The notes beneath the pieces were generated by a model. The model saw only the letters and a program-made list of their open reading frames with translations, was not told the DNA's origin and ran no database searches. From an uncultured Prevotella sp. (GTDB taxonomy: Bacteria; Bacteroidota; Bacteroidia; Bacteroidales; Bacteroidaceae), in NCBI GenBank assembly GCA_902477645.1, contig CABSIA010000081.1, positions 1-13,503 on the forward strand: 13,503 nt of DNA. Reading direction: 5' to 3'. Both the position numbers and the translations under genes were made by a program. The number at the start of each line of letters is the position of its first letter. Within the stretch, counting starts at the first letter, position 1. This document shows positions 1-5,635 of this stretch, in pieces.

Positions 1-372
1 AGGGTTGCGCGTAAACATGAAAAACAAGCTGATGCCGTTCTATGACAGAATGATGCTGCGCAAGAGATACATTATCGAAATCATCAACGACATGCTGAAG
101 AACACGGCACAGATTGTACACTCGCGCCATAGGTCTGTAAGCAACTTTATCATGAACCTTATTTCAGCCTTGGGAGCATATTGTTTCTTTGACAACAAGC
201 TAAAGGCATTGCAAGGATACTGCATCGAAGACACGAAGCAACTTTCTTTGTTCTAAAGACAGAATAATTTCTTTCGATTCTTTATATACAGCCCATGTCT
301 GATGGCATGGGAAGAGAATTCGCATATCTGTCTTCACATGCAACTAATCGCTATTTTATCCCGAACTGGGGT
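1..372 (+). mobile_element. IS982-like insertion sequence, right part; right end near 370-372 (inferred)
   Basis: The transposase tail ends at 256 and is followed by about 115 bases without a gene. The string ATCCCGAACTGGGGT ends at 372. Read from the other strand it starts ACCCCAGTTCGGGAT, the sort of ACCC-type end expected for an IS terminus. The sequence shared with the repeat copy at 13476 begins at 371, just at this point, which independently suggests a junction here. The left end is outside the window, so no terminal repeat pair or target duplication can be verified. Confidence 0.45.
2..256 (+). CDS. IS982-family transposase, C-terminal part (5' end outside window)
   Basis: The reading frame is open to the left edge, so this is the last 84 codons of a longer gene; the TTG at 5 and the ATG at 17 are internal codons, not a credible start. 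The segment LRKRYIIEIINDMLKN followed by HSRHRSVSNFIMNL matches the C-terminal region of IS982-type DDE transposases. There the Glu of the I-E-x-I/V-N-D motif is the last catalytic acid, and the K-N-x-x-x-I-x-H-x-R-H-R-S block follows it. The protein ends with LSLF at a TAA. Its role would be cut-and-paste movement of its own element. Whether the element is intact cannot be judged because the first two thirds lie outside the window. The family assignment rests on motif recognition only. Confidence 0.8.
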   Translation, partial: GLRVNMKNKLMPFYDRMMLRKRYIIEIINDMLKNTAQIVHSRHRSVSNFIMNLISALGAYCFFDNKLKALQGYCIEDTKQLSLF

Positions 373-382
373 AATTATATTA

Positions 383-422
383 AAGGCTGTAGGGCCGCTA
401 CGTGTAGCGGCCCTACAGCCTT
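383..422. repeat. Perfect 18-bp inverted repeat with CGTG loop (dispersed repeat copy 1)
   Basis: The arm AAGGCTGTAGGGCCGCTA (383-400) is followed by CGTG and then by its exact reverse complement (405-422). As RNA this forms a very stable, GC-rich stem; because it is symmetric it would form from either strand. It has no long T tract directly after it, so it is not a classic intrinsic terminator, although it could still slow polymerase or protect a 3' end. The same sequence, with 12 flanking bases on the left, recurs at 13476. Confidence 0.95.
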
Positions 423-471
423 CTAACATGAGATATCGCCTTTCCCATTCACAGATCTAGATTATAAGAAT

Positions 472-486
472 TTAATTCCGCCAACG
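472..486 (-). repeat. 15-nt terminal inverted repeat unit (partner at 13400-13414)
   Basis: TTAATTCCGCCAACG is an exact reverse complement of 13400-13414. It lies 50 bases beyond the hairpin of copy 1, on its right side; the partner lies on the left side of copy 2. This placement fits the outer end of a symmetric element. Confidence 0.7.
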
Positions 487-614
487 GGTAACTACAATTT
501 CCTTACTTTCAAAGACGTCAATGCAAAAATAACCCTTCTGATGGCTGAAGAAAATTATTTTTGCCTTTTTTTGAAATTATTTCCTGAAACAGGCGAATAA
601 AAGAAAAAAAGTTG

Positions 615-622
615 TATTTTTG
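615..622 (+). promoter_or_regulatory. Possible promoter -7 box TATTTTTG
   Basis: TATTTTTG matches the Bacteroidetes -7 consensus TAnnTTTG. No TTTG is found at the usual 19-21 nt upstream, so the support is partial. Transcription would begin near 629, before the broken frame at 687 and 227 bases before the gene at 856. A second equal box lies at 556-563, also without a -33 partner. AT-rich DNA throws up such boxes by chance, hence the low score. Confidence 0.35.
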
Positions 623-686
623 CCATTGAAGAGCAAACTTTATTGTGAGACCGTTAATTTATAGCAAAATTAAAAATCAACTAATT

Positions 687-788
687 ATGAACAAGAAAAA
701 GACAATTGCAGCTGTAACCTAGCTTGTATTGGTGGGGGCTGGAGAGATTTGGGCTTATCTGAATGAGCTAGTTTACCTTCGGCGATGA
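687..788 (+). pseudogene. Remnant of a short signal-peptide-like reading frame with internal TAG
   Basis: An ATG at 687 opens MNKKKTIAAVT and stops at a TAG (720-722). Past the stop the same frame continues LVLVGAGEIWAYLNELVYLRR to a TGA at 786-788. Read through, the start looks like a lysine-rich N-terminus followed by a hydrophobic core (TIAAVT-LVLVGAG), as in a signal peptide or a membrane anchor. The simplest reading is a decayed gene start with a nonsense mutation. It could also be chance. No family is recognised. Confidence 0.35.
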
Positions 789-855
789 AATTGAACGTTA
801 TCATGCGAACTTTAATTCATCAAGAAATCATATTTGTCAATTAAATTTTTGACCT

Positions 856-2484
856 ATGAAAAAGATTTTAATATTAGTACTATTAATAAATTGTTGTCTG
901 AGCGCATTTTGTGAATCTATGCGAGAGGTTGGGGGCAATAAGGTTGTAGCTAATAAGTCAACAATCTCTATTGACGGATTGAATACAAAGAGATCTTTCT
1001 ATGTTAAGGTGGACGAAGAAGGCTCATATTATTTAAATCTATTTATTCTTGGAGGAAAATCAGTTTCTGGTATATTGAAAGAATATCCAATTATGATAAA
1101 TGGTGTTTGTGTAGATACTATTGTATCAAAGAAACCAAGTTGGCATAGTTTTAATTCTTCAAAACCGTATATGTTTAAACGAGGTGATAATATTGTTGAG
1201 ATATTTGATTCAGCTCCACATGTAGCAAATGTAGATAACATATTTCTCACACAACACCAAATCATAAATTCAGAAGACTCTGTAAAATATACAGAATTAA
1301 AAAACACTTTCGTTCCAGTAGTTGATTCTATAACAGATACATATAATTGCTTTGCATGGTCTGTAGGTATATGGGATCATTGGGAAGATCCAACAGATGA
1401 TTTTTATACAGATTGTATTTTAGGGGGGCAACGCTATCCTGAAGAATTATATTATGATGACTTTTATATGTCTAACGGATATTTACGTTGTGACTTAAAA
1501 GATGCTGTTATATTTTTATGGGGTAATAAAGATGGGAAAGATTCTACTTTTTTGCATGCTTCAACAAGCAGGTATTCAAATAATGATAATATTCCTCATG
1601 GGTATGATTTGGAAAGTAAAATGGGTTCATTGGAAAGAATATATCATACGTATGATCATATAAATGGTTATGGATATGGAAAACTTTTGACATATTATAA
1701 ACCTGGCACTTTGTTCAAAAATAAGAGCTTGTATGAGAAAGTTGCAGATGGTGAGGTTATGATGCGGAATTATGTAGTAGAAGATGATAAACGTTCTTTT
1801 ATAAAAGAAAAAGTAAGTAGTATAGAGAATGATAAACTTAATGTTTTTAACAAATTATTTGTAAATTGGAAAAATGATATAAAAAACTCCATTTATAGTA
1901 CTTTCAAACAATTACGAACTTTAGAATCTTATAAACCATTGAGAGATTTTGTGTCTAATGATTCTATTTTGCGCTACGCAATTATGGAATTGATTGCCAA
2001 CAATGAACAGTTTGCTATACCATTGTTGGAAGACGAAATACTCCCTTATAATAGAGATGCTTATAATGAAGTGTCTTTAAAATTGAAAGATGTAAAGAAT
2101 AGGACTGTAAAAACGAAGTTTTATAGCAGTCCGATAAGCAATGCAAAATTATTTGTAAATTGTATTTTGGAAAATAAAATTTTTCGTTCACCTAATTTTG
2201 GTAATGAGAATATTGTTACACCCCCTAATAGAAAAAGTGATATAAATATGAGGGTAAGCTGTAATGGTAATACTTGTGTTATAAATGTAGATGTAGAATC
2301 AAAGTATCCAACTACTTGCTGTATATATACTCTTAATGGACAATTAGTTGCAAATTTAGCTCAAGAGGCAAAATTATCTACAGGAACACATGTTTTTACT
2401 CATTTATCCAATAAAAAAGGAACTTATTTGGTTTATTTTGAAAACGGTAATACTATTAACATTAAAAAGATAATTATAAAATGA
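856..2484 (+). CDS. Secreted protein: beta-sandwich + Cys/His NlpC/P60-like domain + T9SS sorting domain
   Basis: The gene encodes 542 residues. Residues 1-19 are a signal peptide (KK, then a hydrophobic stretch); no good lipobox is present. Residues about 30-132 look like a carbohydrate-binding type beta-sandwich, with KRGDNIVEIF and VANVDNIFLT near its end. Residues about 160-282 contain YNCFAWSVG (Cys165), FLHASTSR (His234), ESKMGSLERIYH and YGKLLTYYKP. A Cys at the N-terminus of a helix and a later His before a strand is the arrangement of NlpC/P60 and papain-like enzymes, and it resembles uncharacterised Bacteroidetes 'YNCIAWA' proteins. Residues 300-440 are Lys- and Asn-rich, probably helical, and unrecognised. 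Residues about 465-542 (IYTLNGQLV, STGTHVF, GTYLVYF, then IKKIIIK) match a type A T9SS sorting domain, so surface display or release is predicted. Enzyme activity is not shown. The codons are far more AT-rich than in the rnf genes, which suggests transfer. Its stop overlaps the next start by 4 bp. Confidence 0.75.
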   Translation: MKKILILVLLINCCLSAFCESMREVGGNKVVANKSTISIDGLNTKRSFYVKVDEEGSYYLNLFILGGKSVSGILKEYPIMINGVCVDTIVSKKPSWHSFNSSKPYMFKRGDNIVEIFDSAPHVANVDNIFLTQHQIINSEDSVKYTELKNTFVPVVDSITDTYNCFAWSVGIWDHWEDPTDDFYTDCILGGQRYPEELYYDDFYMSNGYLRCDLKDAVIFLWGNKDGKDSTFLHASTSRYSNNDNIPHGYDLESKMGSLERIYHTYDHINGYGYGKLLTYYKPGTLFKNKSLYEKVADGEVMMRNYVVEDDKRSFIKEKVSSIENDKLNVFNKLFVNWKNDIKNSIYSTFKQLRTLESYKPLRDFVSNDSILRYAIMELIANNEQFAIPLLEDEILPYNRDAYNEVSLKLKDVKNRTVKTKFYSSPISNAKLFVNCILENKIFRSPNFGNENIVTPPNRKSDINMRVSCNGNTCVINVDVESKYPTTCCIYTLNGQLVANLAQEAKLSTGTHVFTHLSNKKGTYLVYFENGNTINIKKIIIK

Positions 2485-3542
2485 AAACAAAAACCTTGTT
2501 ATTATTTGTGATATCCATGTTCTTTCCTAAGTTCGTGTTAGCTCAAGGAAATACGGATGCGACTTATCATGTATATTCCATGGTAACAGCTGACAGCCAT
2601 TTGTATCTGGCTACAGATGCTGGAGTAATTGACTATAATTTTACTGAAGGTAAGTGTTGTTTGGCTTCATTGCCAGACGGAGAGTCGGGGCTTAGTCCAA
2701 AAAGCATAGTTTGTGGAAATGGAGACGTGTATGTAGGCTTTTCTGATGGCCAAATATATATGCTGAAAGACAATGGCCTTAAGTATCTGTATTCTATGCC
2801 TGAGACATCACTCAATCAACTATGCCTCGACAGCAACGGCACTCTGTATGCTTGTGGACGAAGTTTGTACAAGAGAACCGATACAGGCTGGTCTCGGTAT
2901 ATTTTGCCAGATTCAGAAATCTCATCTACTCATGCTATTTACAGTATGTGTGCTGATAAGGCTGGCTGTATTTGGTTAGGTGCCCGGTTGGCTTCAGGCG
3001 GAGCATATAAATATAAAAACGAGCAGATTGAGTTGCTGAATGACAAGACTGGGGCTATAATGGCTGTTGCGTCAGACAATGCGGGAAACGTATGGATGGG
3101 TTCTGCGGCAAAAGGCTTGTTCGAGTTCAAAAATGATGTTCAGATCAATAACTATACCAATGTAAATTCCTCACTGAAAGATAAAACCATCACAGCAATG
3201 TGTGTTGACGAAACTGGAACATTGTGGTTGGGCAGAAACTATCTGCAGCAATACGCTGATGGTGATTTTGTCTCTTATCCGATGTCTGACGGTGTTAGCA
3301 TTACATGTATGACACATTGTGACGGCGTGCTTTATTTAGGAACAAATGCAGGACTTTATACGTTTGTCAATGGTGAGATAAAGCCCGTTAATCTCGGCAC
3401 TTCGGGTGTGTCGTTGTCTTCATTGCCGAAGTCTGGGCAGTCAGGTGTTTATAATCTCCAAGGAGTAAGACTTGATGCCTCATCAGCAAATACCGCTAAT
3501 AGACTCTACATAAAAGACGGGAAGAAACTCTTGAGGAGATAG
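2481..3542 (+). CDS. Exported beta-propeller protein
   Basis: The gene encodes 353 residues. Residues 1-22 form a signal peptide ending VLAQG. The body (about 28-300) is made of repeats of the two-component-regulator propeller (Reg_prop) type, seen as LYLATDAGVIDY, VYVGFSDGQIYML, CIWLGARLASGGAYKY, VWMGSAAKGLFEFKN, LWLGRNYLQQYADG and LYLGTNAGLYTFVNG: roughly seven blades, which would close one propeller. Unlike full hybrid sensors there is no membrane segment, kinase or HTH after it. The end (VYNLQGVRL, then LYIKDGKKLLRR) is the short C-terminal tail seen on many exported Prevotella and Bacteroides proteins and resembles a sorting domain. The ATG overlaps the upstream stop (ATGA), so translation is probably coupled to the Cys/His protein. 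Codons are less AT-rich than upstream. A role as a ligand-binding or protein-binding partner is an inference. Confidence 0.75.
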   Translation: MKTKTLLLFVISMFFPKFVLAQGNTDATYHVYSMVTADSHLYLATDAGVIDYNFTEGKCCLASLPDGESGLSPKSIVCGNGDVYVGFSDGQIYMLKDNGLKYLYSMPETSLNQLCLDSNGTLYACGRSLYKRTDTGWSRYILPDSEISSTHAIYSMCADKAGCIWLGARLASGGAYKYKNEQIELLNDKTGAIMAVASDNAGNVWMGSAAKGLFEFKNDVQINNYTNVNSSLKDKTITAMCVDETGTLWLGRNYLQQYADGDFVSYPMSDGVSITCMTHCDGVLYLGTNAGLYTFVNGEIKPVNLGTSGVSLSSLPKSGQSGVYNLQGVRLDASSANTANRLYIKDGKKLLRR

Positions 3543-3553
3543 CGGCCGCAAGC

Positions 3554-3596
3554 AAAAATCATCCCTTTGGCGACAATCACCAAGGGGATGATTTTT
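3554..3596. terminator. Bidirectional intrinsic terminator
   Basis: The arms 3554-3570 and 3580-3596 pair over 17 positions with one G-U pair and a 9-nt loop (CGACAATCA). The stem starts with five A and ends with five T followed by ATTATTATAATAA, so either strand yields a hairpin followed by a U-rich run. It sits 11 bases after the propeller gene and 36 bases beyond the 3' end of the minus-strand gene at 3633, serving both convergent units. Confidence 0.9.
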
Positions 3597-3632
3597 ATTA
3601 TAATAACAGTTGTGTATTTTTAGCCCCTACCT

Positions 3633-4073
3633 TTAATCTTTCAGAAGTTTGTCGAGGAACGAGTCAAGGTCTTTGTCAAGTCCCTCCATCAGGTCACCGT
3701 CTATGATGATAGTCTCATCGTCGGCAACATACAGTTCGGCGATGCTCTCGCGCTCATCGTTTTCCAGTACAAGGCTGAAAGGCTTCAGTATTCCCATGGT
3801 GTCAACCGTATCATGCATTTTCTTTAGCTGTGAGCGCAGGATGCCTGTTATTCTGTCATAGAAATCCTCGTCTTTGTTGTCAATCCATTGTTCTACAACA
3901 CAGCGTGTAATCTCTTTGTCATCATCGTCGAATGCAAGCAGCTCACCGCTGTCTTGAGATATACGCAGATGGATATCGGTGAGTATTGATGTCTCGTCAT
4001 TTGTTGGAAACTTCTGGGCAATCTTTCTGATAGCCCTCTCAATCTGCATGGTGGTCTGTTCTGTTGCTTTCAT
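3633..4073 (-). CDS. Conserved acidic hypothetical protein (146 aa)
   Basis: No function is recognised; it resembles a short acidic family I associate with Bacteroidetes. The product is rich in Asp and Glu and lacks a signal peptide, membrane segments and a conserved cysteine pair, so it should be cytoplasmic. An N-terminal helical part (IERAIRKIAQKF) is followed by ILTDIHLRISQDSGELLAFDDDD (residues 30-52), a helical middle, then short strands FSLVLENDE and TIIIDGDLM and a closing helix GLDKDLDSFLDKLLKD. The start was set at the ATG whose complement is 4071-4073. The frame opens 17 codons earlier (4124), but a good promoter lies between the two, so the longer form would not be transcribed from it. 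It is divergent from rseC-rnf, with 235 bases between the two starts. Confidence 0.75.
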   Translation of the reverse strand: MKATEQTTMQIERAIRKIAQKFPTNDETSILTDIHLRISQDSGELLAFDDDDKEITRCVVEQWIDNKDEDFYDRITGILRSQLKKMHDTVDTMGILKPFSLVLENDERESIAELYVADDETIIIDGDLMEGLDKDLDSFLDKLLKD

Positions 4074-4094
4074 GATATTTTGCTTTATTTGTTG

Positions 4095-4125
4095 CAAAGA
4101 TAGCTTAAACGAGTGACATGACAAA
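4095..4125 (-). promoter_or_regulatory. Promoter of the 146-aa acidic protein gene
   Basis: On the minus strand TTTG (complement of 4122-4125) and TATCTTTG (complement of 4095-4102) are separated by 19 nt and fit the Bacteroidetes -33/-7 pattern. Transcription should start near 4089, about 16 bases before the ATG at 4073. It decides the start codon. Confidence 0.75.
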
Positions 4126-4229
4126 ACAATTTCAACAAATTGTTTCTAATTTTATGGCTTTTGTGCAAACGATTACGGATAAGAATTGTTAACAGAGACT
4201 TGTGTTTTTGCAATTATTCAGGCTTTTTA

Positions 4230-4260
4230 TTTGTCATTTAAAAATATAGTAGTACTTTTG
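4230..4260 (+). promoter_or_regulatory. Promoter of the rseC-rnfBCDGEA operon
   Basis: TTTG (4230-4233) and TACTTTTG (4253-4260) are separated by 19 nt, a full match to the Bacteroidetes -33/-7 pattern. Start of transcription would be near 4267, giving a leader of about 40 bases before rseC. It is the only good promoter before rnfB. I see no clear operator palindrome between it and the divergent promoter at 4095-4125. Confidence 0.75.
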
Positions 4261-4308
4261 CATTTGTAAACTCGACATTACAAATAATGGTTAACAACTC
4301 CATGTTGA

Positions 4309-4716
4309 ATGAGTAATAGAATTAAACACGACGGCATAATAGATTCTGTATCTGGCGATATTGTAAAGGTTCGTATTGTGCAGACATCGGCATGTGCGGC
4401 TTGCAGTCTGTCGAGGCAGTGCAACTCAGCCGAGAGCAAAGAGAAAATTATCGAGGTTGCCAATTGTGGCTCCCAATACAGGGTGGGGCAGCAAGTTGTG
4501 GTCTCCGTTTCGGCGGCTATGGGCTATAGGGCTGTGATGCTTGGTTTCGGCTTGCCTTTCTTGTTATTGGTTGCCGTGGTTGTATTGGCTTACGCTTTTA
4601 CATCCGACGAGCCTCTCTCTGCATTGCTTGGACTGGTTTCCCTTGTGCCTTATTACATATTGCTGTATCTGAACAGGGATAAGATAAGCCGTTCTCTGTC
4701 GTTTGATATAGAGTGA
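4309..4716 (+). CDS. rseC: RseC/MucC-family membrane protein (SoxR-reducing system type)
   Basis: The gene encodes 135 residues. The N-terminal part (about 1-70) begins IKHDGIIDSVSGDIVKVRI and carries ACAACSLSRQC, i.e. Cys29, Cys32 and Cys38 plus Cys53, the cysteine-rich cluster typical of RseC. Two membrane segments follow (about 75-97 and 102-121), with a short charged tail. In E. coli RseC works with the Rsx proteins, the local Rnf homologues, in keeping the sensor SoxR reduced. No soxR is seen here, so in this organism a role in assembly or redox upkeep of the Rnf complex is more likely, as an inference. It is the first gene of the rnf operon, 31 bases before rnfB. There is no Shine-Dalgarno. 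Confidence 0.88.
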   Translation: MSNRIKHDGIIDSVSGDIVKVRIVQTSACAACSLSRQCNSAESKEKIIEVANCGSQYRVGQQVVVSVSAAMGYRAVMLGFGLPFLLLVAVVVLAYAFTSDEPLSALLGLVSLVPYYILLYLNRDKISRSLSFDIE

Positions 4717-4747
4717 TTAGAAAAATCAACTAAAACAAATAAGTATT

Positions 4748-5635
4748 ATGAATTTTATTTTAATTGCAGTTATCGTCTTGGGACTGATAGCCCTTGTTGC
4801 GGCCATAGTGCTCTATGCTGTCTCCAAGAAGTTTGCTGTGAAAGAAGACCCGCGTATCGGTCAGGTTTTAGAGGCGTTGCCCGGTGCCAACTGTGGCGGT
4901 TGTGGCTTTCCCGGCTGTGCGGGCATGGCTGATGCCTTGGTGAAAGGTGCCGACCTTGGCAGTATCGATGGTTTGACGTGTCCTGTGGGCGGTTCTGCCG
5001 TTATGGGGCAGGTTGCCGATTTGCTTGGTATGGCAGTGGCAAACACCGACCCTATGGTTGCTGTTGTGCGCTGCAACGGAACATGCGAGCACCGTCCGCA
5101 TACCGTTGTCTATGACGGCATGCGCACGTGTCAGGCTGTCAATGCGACATGTGCCGGCGAGACTGGATGTGGTTTCGGCTGCCTTGGCTGTGGCGACTGT
5201 GTCGCGGCATGTCAGTTTGGCGCCATAACTATGGATGAGACAACTGGTCTGCCCGTTGTGGACGAGGAGAAGTGTACAGCCTGTGGAGCTTGTGTCAAGG
5301 CATGTCCGCGTCATATCATAGAGCTGCGCAAGAAAGGCCCCAAGGGCCGCCGGGTATATGTGCGGTGTGTTAATAAGGAGAAAGGCGCGGTTGCTAAAAA
5401 ATCGTGTGCCGTTGCCTGTATCGGATGTGGCAAGTGTGAGAAAGTATGTAAATTCGATGCCATAACAGTTGAGAACAACGTGGCATACATCGATTTCAAC
5501 AAGTGCCGTTTGTGTACAAAGTGTGTCGATGAGTGTCCGACTGGCGCACTCGTAAAAGTAAACTTCCCGGTGCGCACGCCGAAGCCTGAGGCTTCAGCTG
5601 TCACCATAACAGACAAAAAGGAGGCAGAAGCATGA
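4748..5635 (+). CDS. rnfB: Rnf complex subunit RnfB, polyferredoxin
   Basis: RnfB is the electron entry subunit of Rnf, taking electrons from reduced ferredoxin on the cytoplasmic face. Of 295 residues, 1-24 are a membrane anchor. The Fe-S domain with ANCGGCGFPGC gives Cys49, Cys52, Cys57 and Cys78 for one [4Fe-4S] cluster. Then four ferredoxin-type motifs follow: Cys145-148-151-155, Cys176-179-182-186, Cys224-227-230-234 and Cys253-256-259-263, the first and third each preceded by an extra Cys (141, 220). Between lie Cys109, 113, 128 and 135. So five or more clusters are possible, as in the long RnfB of clostridia and Bacteroides and unlike the shorter proteobacterial form. The tail after 270 is a charged linker. 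The stop overlaps rnfC by 4 bp (ATGA). Confidence 0.96.
   Translation: MNFILIAVIVLGLIALVAAIVLYAVSKKFAVKEDPRIGQVLEALPGANCGGCGFPGCAGMADALVKGADLGSIDGLTCPVGGSAVMGQVADLLGMAVANTDPMVAVVRCNGTCEHRPHTVVYDGMRTCQAVNATCAGETGCGFGCLGCGDCVAACQFGAITMDETTGLPVVDEEKCTACGACVKACPRHIIELRKKGPKGRRVYVRCVNKEKGAVAKKSCAVACIGCGKCEKVCKFDAITVENNVAYIDFNKCRLCTKCVDECPTGALVKVNFPVRTPKPEASAVTITDKKEAEA

Larger units (their letters stand above)
371..486 (+). mobile_element. Right half of a MITE-like element, left half interrupted by the IS (inferred)
   Basis: The segment starts with 28 bases identical to 13476-13503, runs through the perfect hairpin, and ends at TTAATTCCGCCAACG (472-486). That 15-mer is the exact reverse complement of CGTTGGCGGAATTAA at 13400-13414, which lies on the outer side of the other hairpin copy. 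A central palindrome between short terminal inverted repeats, with no coding capacity, is the form of a miniature inverted-repeat element of about 190 bp. Combining the two half-copies into one model is an inference, because neither copy is seen whole in this window. Confidence 0.5.
257..855. other. 599-bp non-coding stretch: IS end, hairpin repeat, decayed leader-like frame
   Basis: No complete gene was found here. From left to right it holds the presumed IS end (to about 372), a small hairpin with CCCATG/CATGGG arms (291-310), the hairpin repeat (371-422), a 15-nt inverted repeat unit (472-486), two promoter-like TATTTTTG boxes (556-563 and 615-622), and a leader-like reading frame broken by a stop (687-788). 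Base composition shifts to AT-rich from about 500 and stays so into the next gene. The bases just before 856 carry no Shine-Dalgarno; CATATTTG (829-836) is a one-mismatch -7 candidate for that gene. Confidence 0.6.

Noticed and set aside
291..310. Small hairpin CCCATG...CATGGG as a terminator of the transposase gene
   Set aside because: Only six pairs and no T run follow it, so it is too weak to call.
3542..3549. GCGGCCGC palindrome after the propeller gene
   Set aside because: It is an isolated 8-base restriction-type palindrome without repeat context; the nearby terminator explains the local structure.
4074..4124. Extended N-terminus (17 codons) of the acidic protein
   Set aside because: The -33/-7 promoter sits within these codons; the extra residues do not look like a leader.
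4868..5314. A 148-codon minus-strand frame opposite rnfB
   Set aside because: It is a shadow of the Cys-rich rnfB sequence; the product is a Thr/Ala/His-rich string of no known type.
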